Part shown: one piece after another, positions 1 through 5,853 of the stretch
Layout: each line of letters begins with the position of its first letter
Numbering within the stretch: position 1 is the stretch's first letter
Origin: DATAVK01 sp036267755
GTDB lineage: Bacteria; Actinomycetota; Actinomycetes; JAFAQI01
Assembly: GCA_036267755.1 (NCBI GenBank)
Contig: DATAVK010000156.1
Span: 1 to 9,154, forward strand
Reading direction: 5' to 3'
Length of the DNA stretch: 9,154 nt
The notes under the pieces: model-generated
Told to the model about the DNA's origin: nothing
Databases searched by the model: none
The model's input: only the letters and a program-made list of their open reading frames with translations
Position numbers and translations under genes: made by a program

Positions 1-68
1 CCGCCCAAGGAATAGGACGGGTCAGTGGCTCCGGCCCAAACCCACGCTGCGGCGACCTGAGGAGTTGG

Positions 69-533
69 TCAGGTGGTACGGCGGCGGAACGGGTCGCGAA
101 CCGGCGGCATCGGCAGCTGCACCCGGTCGCCCTCGATCGACAGGCCGGTCAGCGCGAGCACCCGGGCGAGGACCGAAGTCGTCGTCTCGCCGTGCTCGAT
201 CCCGTCCTGGGTCACCATCGCGCGGTAGATCAGGGCCCAGTGCTTCGCCGGCGTGTCATAGGTCCAATCGACCGAGCCGAGCAGGATCGCGTCGCCGCGG
301 CCACCGTCCGGCCCGTTGAACGCGCCGCTCCACACCTGGATTCCGGCTGGTCCCGCGCTGAAGCAGCCGCCGGCCGTGATGTCCTCACGGCTGGCAGCGT
401 CGAGCAGCGCGCGAGCCTGCAGTTCGGGAAGAACCAGCGCAGGGCGCACCTGAGAGGTGAGAGCCGGTACCGCTACTGCGTCGTTCTTCAACCGCAGCCC
501 GGAGCCTCCCTGGGTAATCAGTGTGAGCGACAC
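69..533 (-). CDS. Conserved-looking hypothetical protein, 154 aa, GTG start
   Basis: I do not recognise a characterised family. The frame gives a compact soluble-looking protein with no signal peptide, membrane segment or Cys motif. It has a Val/Leu-rich first half, a Gly-rich centre (AGGCFSAGPAGIQVW), a GSVDWTYDTP stretch, and a C-terminus rich in Pro and Arg (PMPPVRDPFRRRTT). The word use looks like real protein, and I have a vague memory of similar actinobacterial hypotheticals. The frame extends upstream to a TTG at 590, but that has no ribosome binding site. The GTG at 531-533 follows a perfect CCGGAGG (543-549) after 9 nt, so I choose it. The gene lies 115 nt after ileS on the same strand and may be read through from it or from its own promoter in the spacer. 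Function is unknown. Confidence 0.75.
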   Translation of the reverse strand: MSLTLITQGGSGLRLKNDAVAVPALTSQVRPALVLPELQARALLDAASREDITAGGCFSAGPAGIQVWSGAFNGPDGGRGDAILLGSVDWTYDTPAKHWALIYRAMVTQDGIEHGETTTSVLARVLALTGLSIEGDRVQLPMPPVRDPFRRRTT

Positions 534-542
534 GGTCTGGAA

Positions 543-549
543 CCTCCGG
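543..549 (-). promoter_or_regulatory. Ribosome binding site deciding the start at 533
   Basis: The minus strand reads CCGGAGG here, 9 nt before the GTG at 533. The alternative in-frame TTG at 590 has no purine-rich site upstream, so this element sets the start of the hypothetical gene and shortens the open frame by 19 codons. Confidence 0.7.
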
Positions 550-569
550 TTGAGGAGTCGCCCGCTCCA

Positions 570-641
570 CCATTCGGAGCAGTCAAGCAACGCAGATAGA
601 GCATCGGCTGCTTGCAGGGTTCCGGTGAGTCCCCCGAACGG
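570..641 (-). other. Possible folded RNA in the spacer after ileS
   Basis: Read on the minus strand, CCGTTCGGGG (632-641) can pair with CTCCGAATGG (570-579) over 10 bp with two G-U pairs. Nested inside, GCAAGCAG (608-615) pairs with CTGCGTTGC (587-595) over 8 bp with one bulged G, around a 12-nt loop. The two stems are separated by 16 nt and 7 nt of unpaired sequence. The element lies between the ileS stop and the ribosome binding site of the next gene, so it could be a 5' leader, a processing site or a terminator without a U-tract. I do not recognise it as a known riboswitch. Pairing by chance in GC-rich DNA is quite possible. Confidence 0.3.
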
Positions 642-648
642 GTGAAAA

Positions 649-3600
649 TCAGCCGACGGGGCGGAGCCAGAAGGTCAACCCCAGGTCGGCGGCCTCGTGC
701 GATGACAGCGGAGCCGCCGGACGGCCCTCCGTGATGCACACGGCCAGCACCTCACCGGCCAGCAGGTCAGTCGACTCTCGAAGCGCGATCGCGGTCTCGC
801 CGGCGGCCTCCCACCACAGCTCGACCCGGTCCGTGACGTCCAGGCCCTGCGCCTTGCGGGTGTCCTGCACCAGTCGGACTACCTCCCTGACCGTGCCGGC
901 CCGGCGCAGCTCGTCGGTGAGCTCCAGGTCGAGCGCCACCGTCTCCGCGCCTGCCGATGCCACCGCCCAGCCGGTGCGCGGCGACTCGGTGACCAGCAGG
1001 TCCTCTTCCAGCACCTCGAGCTGGTCCCCGTCGACGATCACGGAACCCGACCCGCCGCGGGTCGCAACGACCAACTCCGCAGCGGGCGCAGCGGCGACGG
1101 CAGCGGCAACTGCCGGGGTCCGGGGGCCGAAACGGCGCCCGAGCGACCGGAAGTTCGGCTTCACGCTCACGTCCACCAGGTCACCCGCCGAGGTGAGCGC
1201 GTCGAGCGACCGCACGTTGAGCTCGTCGGCCACATGACGCTTCAGCTCGCCCGGGAGGTCGCTCCAGCCCGCGGCCGACACCAGCGCCCGGGACAGCGGT
1301 TGCCGGGTCCGCACGCTGGAGCCGGCTCTCGCCGACCGGCCGAGCTCCACGGCGCGGCGCACCAAGGCCATCTGCGCCCCCAACGTCGGGTCAACGGCAC
1401 CGGTCTCCGGCTCCGGCCAGGTCCGCAGGTGGACCGAGTCAGGAGCCTCGTCGGTCACGTCGCGGACGAGTCGTTCATGCACCTCGTCGGTGATGAACGG
1501 CACGAACGGTGCCATCAGCCGGGTCACGGTCTCGAGGCATTCGTGCAGCGTTGCGAGCGCCGCCGGGTCACCGTCCCAGAACCGACGCCGGGAACGGCGG
1601 ACGTACCAGTTGGACAGGTCGTCGACGAACTCGGTCAGCCGGCGACCGGCGCGCGTGGGATCGAAGTCGTCGAGAGCGGCGGTGACCTCGACCACGGTGC
1701 GGTGCAGTTCGGAGCGGGCCCAGCGGTCGAGCAGCGGACGGTCCGCAGGCGCCGGCGCCACGTGGTCCGGGGTCCACCCGTTCGCTCGGGCGTAGAGCAC
1801 GTGGAACGACGCGGTGTTCCAGTAGGTGAGGAGCACCTTGCGCACAACTTCGTCGAGCACCTTGTCGCCGACCCGACGGGTCGACCACGGGTTGCCGCCC
1901 GCGAGCATGTACCAGCGCACGGCGTCGGCGCCGTGCTTCTCGAACAGCTCGAACGGATCGAGGATGTTGCCGAGGTGTTTGCTCATCCGCCGGCCGTCCT
2001 CGGCGAGGATCAACCCCAGACACAGCACGGTCTCGTACGGCGACTGGTCGAAGACCAGCGTCCCGATGGCCATCAGCGTGTAGAACCAGCCGCGGGTCTG
2101 GTCCAGCGCCTCACAGATGAACTGCGCCGGGTACGCCGATTCGAACGCCTCTTTCGATCCCTCGGCGTGGGGGTAGTGATGCTGGCCGAACGGCATCGAG
2201 CCTGCGTCGTACCAGCAGTCGATGACCTCCGGCACCCGGTGAGCAACCGTCGAGCAGGTCGGGCAGCTGAATGTCACGTCGTCGACGAACGGCCGGTGCG
2301 GGTCGAGCGCGGACAGGTCCTCACCGGCGTACGACGAGAGCTCGGCGAGTGACTCGACGCAGGTGAGGTGACCCTCCTCGCACCGCCAGAACGGCAACGG
2401 CGTCCCCCAGAACCGGTTGCGGGACAACGCCCAGTCGATGTTGTTCTCGAGCCAGTCGCCGTACCGCCCGGTCTTGATCGTGGCCGGGTGCCAGTCGGTG
2501 CGGGCGTTCTCCTCGAGCAGCCGCTCCTTGCGGGCGGTGGTGCGGATGTACCAGGAGGGCAACGCGTAGTAGAGCAGCGCCGTGTCGCACCGCCAGCAGT
2601 GCGGGTAGGAGTGGGTGTACTCCTCGACCCGCAGCAGCAGGCCGCGTTCCTGCAGGTCCGCGACGATGACCCGGTCCGCGGCCTTGAAGAACATGCCGCC
2701 GACCAGGGGCAGGTCGTCGAGGAAGTGGCCGTCGGGCTTGACCGGGTTCACGACGGGCAGGCCGTACCGCTTCGCGACCAACAGGTCGTCGGCGCCGAAG
2801 GCCGGCGCCTGGTGCACCAGGCCGGTGCCGTCCTCGACGGTCACGTAGTCAGCGAGCCCGACGTAGTGAGCGCCCGGGATGTCGACGATGTCGAACGGTC
2901 GGGAGTAGGTGGTGTGCTCGAGGTCGCGGCCCCGGATCTTCCGGATCGTGATGGCTCCCTCGCCGAGCACCTGGTAGAGCAGCGGCTCGGCCACCACGAG
3001 CACATCCTCGTTGTCGTCCGTCCGCGCCACGACGTACGTGACATCGGGATGGACCGCCACGGCGGTGTTTGAGATGAGCGTCCACGGGGTCGTGGTCCAC
3101 ACCAGCAGGGACGCCCCGAGTTCGGCGAGCGGCCCGCTCGTGACTGGGAACCGCACGTACACCGACGGGTCGGTGACGTCGTAGTAGCCCTGAGCCACCT
3201 CGTGGTCGGACAGCCCGGTGCCGCAGCGCGGACAGTACGGCGTGACCCGGTGGTCCTCGACGAGCAACCCTGCCTCGTAGATCTGCTTGAGCGACCACCA
3301 GACGCTCTCGATGTAGTGCGGGTCCATGGTCCAGTACGCGGTGTCGAGGTTGACCCAGTAACCCATCCGCGTCGTGAGCCGGGAGAACTCCTCGACGTGC
3401 TCGGTGACCGACTCCCGGCACTTGGAGTTGAACTCCGCGATCCCGTAGGCCTCGATGTCTTTCTTGCCGGAGAACCCGAGGCGCTTCTCGATCTCAAGCT
3501 CCACCGGGAGCCCATGGCAGTCCCAGCCGGCCCGCCGGGGCACGTGGCGGCCGCGCATCGTCTGGTAGCGGGGGAACAGGTCCTTGAAGACCCGGGCCTC

Positions 3601-3786
3601 GACGTGATGGGTGCCGGGCCGGCCGTTCGCGGTCGGCGGACCCTCATAGAAGGTCCAGGTCGGCGCGTCAGCGGTCTGCTCCAGGCTGCGGGCGAAGACG
3701 TCTCGCTCCTGCCAGCGCACGAGCACGTCGTGCTCGAGGGCCGGCAGGTCGACCTGTGGTGGCATCGGGCGGTACGGGCTGTCCAT
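649..3786 (-). CDS. ileS: Isoleucyl-tRNA synthetase, type 2 (IleRS2), 1045 aa
   Basis: Cytoplasmic class Ia synthetase that charges tRNA-Ile and hydrolyses mischarged Val. The Rossmann-fold signature near residues 50-61 ends in GTHH (58-61) where most class I enzymes have HxGH. CPRC (185-188) and CWRC (397-400) are Zn-type Cys pairs. The CP1 editing domain shows WTTTPWTLISNTAVAV (230-245) and GTGLVHQAPAFGADD (320-334). The KMSKS loop is RMSKH (600-604). A tRNA-binding helical domain and C-terminal extension follow. Length fits actinobacterial and eukaryotic-type IleRS2 rather than the roughly 930-residue type 1. An in-frame GTG exists at 3885, but it lies inside the T-box leader. The ATG at 3786 has GGAG 8 nt upstream, the same site the leader can mask. 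Control is by the T-box at 3787-3995. The family is secure, and the GTHH motif is the odd feature. Confidence 0.98.
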   Translation of the reverse strand: MDSPYRPMPPQVDLPALEHDVLVRWQERDVFARSLEQTADAPTWTFYEGPPTANGRPGTHHVEARVFKDLFPRYQTMRGRHVPRRAGWDCHGLPVELEIEKRLGFSGKKDIEAYGIAEFNSKCRESVTEHVEEFSRLTTRMGYWVNLDTAYWTMDPHYIESVWWSLKQIYEAGLLVEDHRVTPYCPRCGTGLSDHEVAQGYYDVTDPSVYVRFPVTSGPLAELGASLLVWTTTPWTLISNTAVAVHPDVTYVVARTDDNEDVLVVAEPLLYQVLGEGAITIRKIRGRDLEHTTYSRPFDIVDIPGAHYVGLADYVTVEDGTGLVHQAPAFGADDLLVAKRYGLPVVNPVKPDGHFLDDLPLVGGMFFKAADRVIVADLQERGLLLRVEEYTHSYPHCWRCDTALLYYALPSWYIRTTARKERLLEENARTDWHPATIKTGRYGDWLENNIDWALSRNRFWGTPLPFWRCEEGHLTCVESLAELSSYAGEDLSALDPHRPFVDDVTFSCPTCSTVAHRVPEVIDCWYDAGSMPFGQHHYPHAEGSKEAFESAYPAQFICEALDQTRGWFYTLMAIGTLVFDQSPYETVLCLGLILAEDGRRMSKHLGNILDPFELFEKHGADAVRWYMLAGGNPWSTRRVGDKVLDEVVRKVLLTYWNTASFHVLYARANGWTPDHVAPAPADRPLLDRWARSELHRTVVEVTAALDDFDPTRAGRRLTEFVDDLSNWYVRRSRRRFWDGDPAALATLHECLETVTRLMAPFVPFITDEVHERLVRDVTDEAPDSVHLRTWPEPETGAVDPTLGAQMALVRRAVELGRSARAGSSVRTRQPLSRALVSAAGWSDLPGELKRHVADELNVRSLDALTSAGDLVDVSVKPNFRSLGRRFGPRTPAVAAAVAAAPAAELVVATRGGSGSVIVDGDQLEVLEEDLLVTESPRTGWAVASAGAETVALDLELTDELRRAGTVREVVRLVQDTRKAQGLDVTDRVELWWEAAGETAIALRESTDLLAGEVLAVCITEGRPAAPLSSHEAADLGLTFWLRPVG

Positions 3787-3995
3787 CTCGCTCACTCCGT
3801 CGTCGATCGGCCCGGTGTGACCGGGTCCGTTCTCGTCAACGGAGGGACGAGGCGGTTGGCCCCGCGGTACCACCCTCCTTGGCACGCCGGCGGTGTTGCC
3901 GTCGTACCCACTCGAGGTCGCGGCCGGGTCTACTGACGCGGAATGCCCGCGCGTTCTGCCGGCGGCTCGGAGGTGATGGACGCTCGCGCGCAGAC
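3787..3995 (-). promoter_or_regulatory. T-box riboswitch of ileS, class II (translational)
   Basis: The leader senses uncharged tRNA-Ile and controls ileS translation. In minus-strand order: a short Stem I closed by GTCTGC (3990-3995) and GCAGAAC (3953-3959, one bulge), with a candidate Ile specifier ATC (3975-3977) in its apical part; a Stem II-like hairpin, CGCGG/CCGCG (3937-3951); an ACCC/GGGT pairing (3906-3929) where Stem IIA/B would lie; Stem III, ACGaCGGC/GCCGgCGT (3884-3905); and the T-box TGGTACCGCG (3863-3872), whose TGGT matches an ACCA 3' end. GGAGGG (3873-3878) pairs with CCCTCC (3841-3846) as the antisequestrator. The overlapping CTCCGT (3839-3844) pairs with ACGGAG (3795-3800), which contains the ileS Shine-Dalgarno. 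The two pairings exclude each other, so the switch acts on translation. No U-tract terminator is seen. Confidence 0.93.
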
Positions 3996-4075
3996 CACCG
4001 GGCTCACACCGTCCCCGGCTCGCTCATCGCTGCGGCTCGCGGCGCCGTCCTCGTCGGTGCCTGCTCGCGCTGACC

Positions 4076-4105
4076 AGCCTAGCCGGACCGCCCACGGCAT
4101 CACAG
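4076..4105 (-). promoter_or_regulatory. Possible ileS promoter
   Basis: The minus strand reads CTGTGA (4100-4105), 18 nt, then TAGGCT (4076-4081). The -10 keeps the T, A and final T of TAnnnT as is common in actinobacteria, and the -35 is weak. A start near 4068 would place about 70 nt before Stem I of the T-box. It is only a consensus match, and other starts are possible. Confidence 0.3.
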
Positions 4106-4127
4106 CGGGTTGCCGCGGCGCGCCTCG

Positions 4128-4156
4128 TTGCCCGGGCCAGTCAAGGGCCCTATCCT
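4128..4156 (+). promoter_or_regulatory. Probable promoter of the DksA-like/lspA/RluA-family unit
   Basis: TTGCCC (4128-4133) and TATCCT (4151-4156) are separated by exactly 17 nt, a housekeeping-sigma layout with the TTG and TAT...T positions kept. Transcription would start near 4163, leaving a leader of about 130 nt that carries the possible short ORF at 4218-4295. It lies back to back with the ileS promoter region. Confidence 0.5.
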
Positions 4157-4217
4157 GCGTGCCCCACCCAAGATCAGCCGGTGGTCGGTCGGCTGACGCC
4201 CTGCCTGGGGAGGCGTC

Positions 4218-4295
4218 ATGGCCCGCGAACGTCCGGCACGGGTCCGGCGCTGGCGACGACTCGTGACGCGTTCCCGACGGAGGCAGCCTCGATGA
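4218..4295 (+). CDS. Possible Arg-rich leader ORF (25 codons) coupled to the DksA-like gene
   Basis: GGGGAGG (4207-4213) is followed after 4 nt by ATG. The frame runs 25 codons and ends in a TGA that overlaps the ATG of the next gene as ATGA (4292-4295). The peptide would be MARERPARVRRWRRLVTRSR followed by RRQPR, with 12 Arg among 25 residues, including four CGA and one AGG codon. I know no family for it. The strong binding site and the ATGA junction suggest translational coupling or a leader peptide. GC-rich DNA gives Arg-rich chance frames, and the downstream gene also has its own GGAGG at 4279-4283, so translation here is inferred. Confidence 0.4.
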   Translation: MARERPARVRRWRRLVTRSRRRQPR

Positions 4296-5344
4296 GCAGG
4301 ACACCAGCGAAGAAGCAGACGGCGCCCGCCAAGAAGGCCGCAGCCGGCACGCCGACGAAGCCGGCGACGCTGCGCAAGGGGTCCGTCGCGGCCAAGAAGC
4401 CGGCGACGGCGAAGCAGACCGCGCCGCTCAAGAAGGCAGTCGCGAAGAGGGCCGCTCCGGCCAAGAAGCCGGCGCCGGCGAAGAAGGCAGCCGCCAAGAA
4501 GGTCACGCCTGCGAAGAAGCCGGTGCCGGTCAAGAAGGCAGCCGCCAAGAAGGTCACGCCTGCGAAGAAGGCAGCGCCGGTCAAGAAGGTGGCGGCCAAG
4601 AAGGTCACGCCCGCGAAAAAGGCCCCCCCGGTCAAGAAGGCCACGCCTGCGAAGAAGGCGGCGCCGGTCAAGAAGGCGATAGCCAAGAAGGCGGCGCCGG
4701 CGAAGCAGGCAGCCGCCAAGAAAGCCGCGCCTGCGAAGCAGGGTGCCCCGGTCAAGAAGGCGGCGACGAAGAAGCCGACACCGGTCAAGCAGGCCCCCGC
4801 TGCCAAGAAGGCCGCTCCGGTGAAGCAAGCCGTGGCGCGTCCGGCGGCCACGAAGACGGCGCCGGCGACGAAGGCAGCTCCTGCGAAGCGGCCGGCTCCG
4901 GCCAAGACCGCGCCACCGATCCCGGTGCAGGCGGCCGCCTCGATCAAGCGGGTGGCCTCCACGGTCCTGCCTGGTGAGAAGCCGTGGACGAGCGGGGAGC
5001 TGAACGCGATCCGCCGCGACCTAGAGGCCCAGCTCAGCGAGCTGCGCGGGGAGATCACCGAGGCCGAGCAGTCCTGGGCGGCGCTGCAACGCGACAGCGG
5101 CGAGGGTGCGGGCGACGACCAGGCGGACGCCGGAACCAAGACGTTCGAACGGGAGCACGAGATGTCGCTCGCGGCGAACAGCCGCGATCTGCTCTCGCAG
5201 GTCGAGCGGGCCCTACAGCGACTCGACGACGGCACCTACGGGGTGTGCGAGAGCTGCGGCAACCCGATTGGCAAGGCGAGGCTGCAGGCGTTTCCCCGTG
5301 CAACCCTGTGTGTGTCATGCAAGCAGCGAGAGGAGCGGCGGTAG
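4292..5344 (+). CDS. DksA/TraR-type zinc-finger protein with long histone-H1-like tail, 350 aa
   Basis: DksA-type proteins enter the RNA polymerase secondary channel and tune initiation. Residues 1 to about 210 are a disordered, strongly basic Lys/Ala/Pro tail built from PAKK, PVKK and AAKK units. Residues about 236-312 form a coiled coil whose tip reads DQADAG (276-281), aligning with E. coli DksA DPADRA: both tip aspartates are kept, and the position of Ala76 is Gly281. A four-Cys zinc finger follows (C319, C322, C340, C343; CESC...CVSC). The ATG at 4292 has GGAGG 8 nt upstream; an in-frame GTG at 4181 would add an unlikely 37 residues and has no such site. The gene lies between ileS and lspA as in Streptomyces. 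The tail resembles the C-terminus of mycobacterial HU and probably binds DNA or RNA (inference). Confidence 0.9.
   Translation: MSRTPAKKQTAPAKKAAAGTPTKPATLRKGSVAAKKPATAKQTAPLKKAVAKRAAPAKKPAPAKKAAAKKVTPAKKPVPVKKAAAKKVTPAKKAAPVKKVAAKKVTPAKKAPPVKKATPAKKAAPVKKAIAKKAAPAKQAAAKKAAPAKQGAPVKKAATKKPTPVKQAPAAKKAAPVKQAVARPAATKTAPATKAAPAKRPAPAKTAPPIPVQAAASIKRVASTVLPGEKPWTSGELNAIRRDLEAQLSELRGEITEAEQSWAALQRDSGEGAGDDQADAGTKTFEREHEMSLAANSRDLLSQVERALQRLDDGTYGVCESCGNPIGKARLQAFPRATLCVSCKQREERR
4487..4675 (+). repeat. 51-nt tandem repeat inside the basic tail
   Basis: Three in-frame units of 51 nt (4487-4537, 4538-4588, 4589-4639) encode 17-residue units of the pattern AAAKKVTPAKKxxPVKK. A fourth, shortened unit of 36 nt (4640-4675, ATPAKKAAPVKK) has lost five codons. 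The DNA of units 1 and 2 is nearly identical, so the repeat expanded recently and in register. Copy number could vary between strains. Confidence 0.85.
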
Positions 5345-5853
5345 CCGCCGACGACGTACCCGTCGACGTCCGGGCCCGCCCGGCGACTCGCTGGGTGTGG
5401 GTCACCGCGTTGGTCGTCCTCGCGGCGGACGTCGTCAGCAAGGTGCTGGTGGTCGCCAAGCTCTCGGACCGCTCGCCGGTGCACGTGATCGGTCATGTCC
5501 TGCAGCTCACCGTGACCCGCAACGGAGGCGCGGCGTTCTCGGTGGGGACCGGCGCGACGATCCTGTTCACGGCCGTGGCGGTCGTCGTCGTCGTGATCAT
5601 CGCTCGGACCGCCCGACGGCTGCGATCCCGCGCCTGGGCAGTGGCCTTCGGCATGCTGCTCGGCGGTGCCCTGGGCAACCTCAGCGACCGGTTGTTCCGC
5701 TCGCCGGGGGTGTTCCGCGGCCATGTCGTGGACTGGATCGAGCTGCCGCACTGGCCGATCTTCAACCTCGCCGACAGCGCCATCGTCCTGGGCGGGGTGC
5801 TCGCCGTACTGCTCTCGCTGCTCGGGGTCGAGCTGGACCGATCCTCGCGGTGA
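5317..5853 (+). CDS. lspA: Lipoprotein signal peptidase II (LspA), 178 aa
   Basis: Inner-membrane aspartyl protease that cuts the signal peptide from prolipoproteins after lipidation by Lgt. Four membrane segments lie at about 26-46, 78-98, 106-122 and 154-172. Family motifs are the Asp of AADVVSK (D38), TRNGGAAFS (67-75), GNLSDR (120-125), VVDW with catalytic D139, and FNLADS with catalytic D153. The dyad corresponds to D124/D143 of the Pseudomonas enzyme. The ATG at 5317 overlaps the end of the DksA-like gene by 28 bp and has no clear ribosome binding site, so translation is probably coupled. A GTG three codons earlier (5308) is possible. The next GTG, at 5395, would start at the edge of the first membrane segment and is less likely. 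Confidence 0.96.
   Translation: MQAARGAAVAADDVPVDVRARPATRWVWVTALVVLAADVVSKVLVVAKLSDRSPVHVIGHVLQLTVTRNGGAAFSVGTGATILFTAVAVVVVVIIARTARRLRSRAWAVAFGMLLGGALGNLSDRLFRSPGVFRGHVVDWIELPHWPIFNLADSAIVLGGVLAVLLSLLGVELDRSSR

Noticed and set aside
55..74. ACCTGA/TCAGGT inverted repeat over the stop of the hypothetical gene as a terminator
   Set aside because: Only 6 bp with an 8-nt loop, it includes the stop codon, and no T-run follows on the minus strand.
570..641. Spacer RNA as a small SRP RNA or a named riboswitch
   Set aside because: A CCGGAA...AAGCAGCC resemblance to SRP RNA exists, but the conserved tetraloop and internal-loop spacing do not fit, and I recognise no riboswitch consensus.
1234..3072. 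Long plus-strand frames opposite ileS (1234-2352 and 2368-3072)
   Set aside because: They are antisense shadows of ileS in GC-rich DNA, with low-complexity Arg/Val/Gly composition and no family motifs.
4139..4144. Minus-strand TTGACT as an ileS -35 box
   Set aside because: No acceptable -10 lies 16-19 nt downstream; the sequence there is GCGCCG-like. The TAGGCT at 4076-4081 is a better candidate.
4216..5235. Minus-strand open frame of 339 codons, rich in Ala, Phe and Gly, looking like a membrane protein
   Set aside because: It is the reverse reading of the AAG/GCC-rich tail and coiled coil of the DksA-like gene. The hydrophobic repeats are the complement of Lys/Ala codons, and the plus strand has the zinc finger and a good start.
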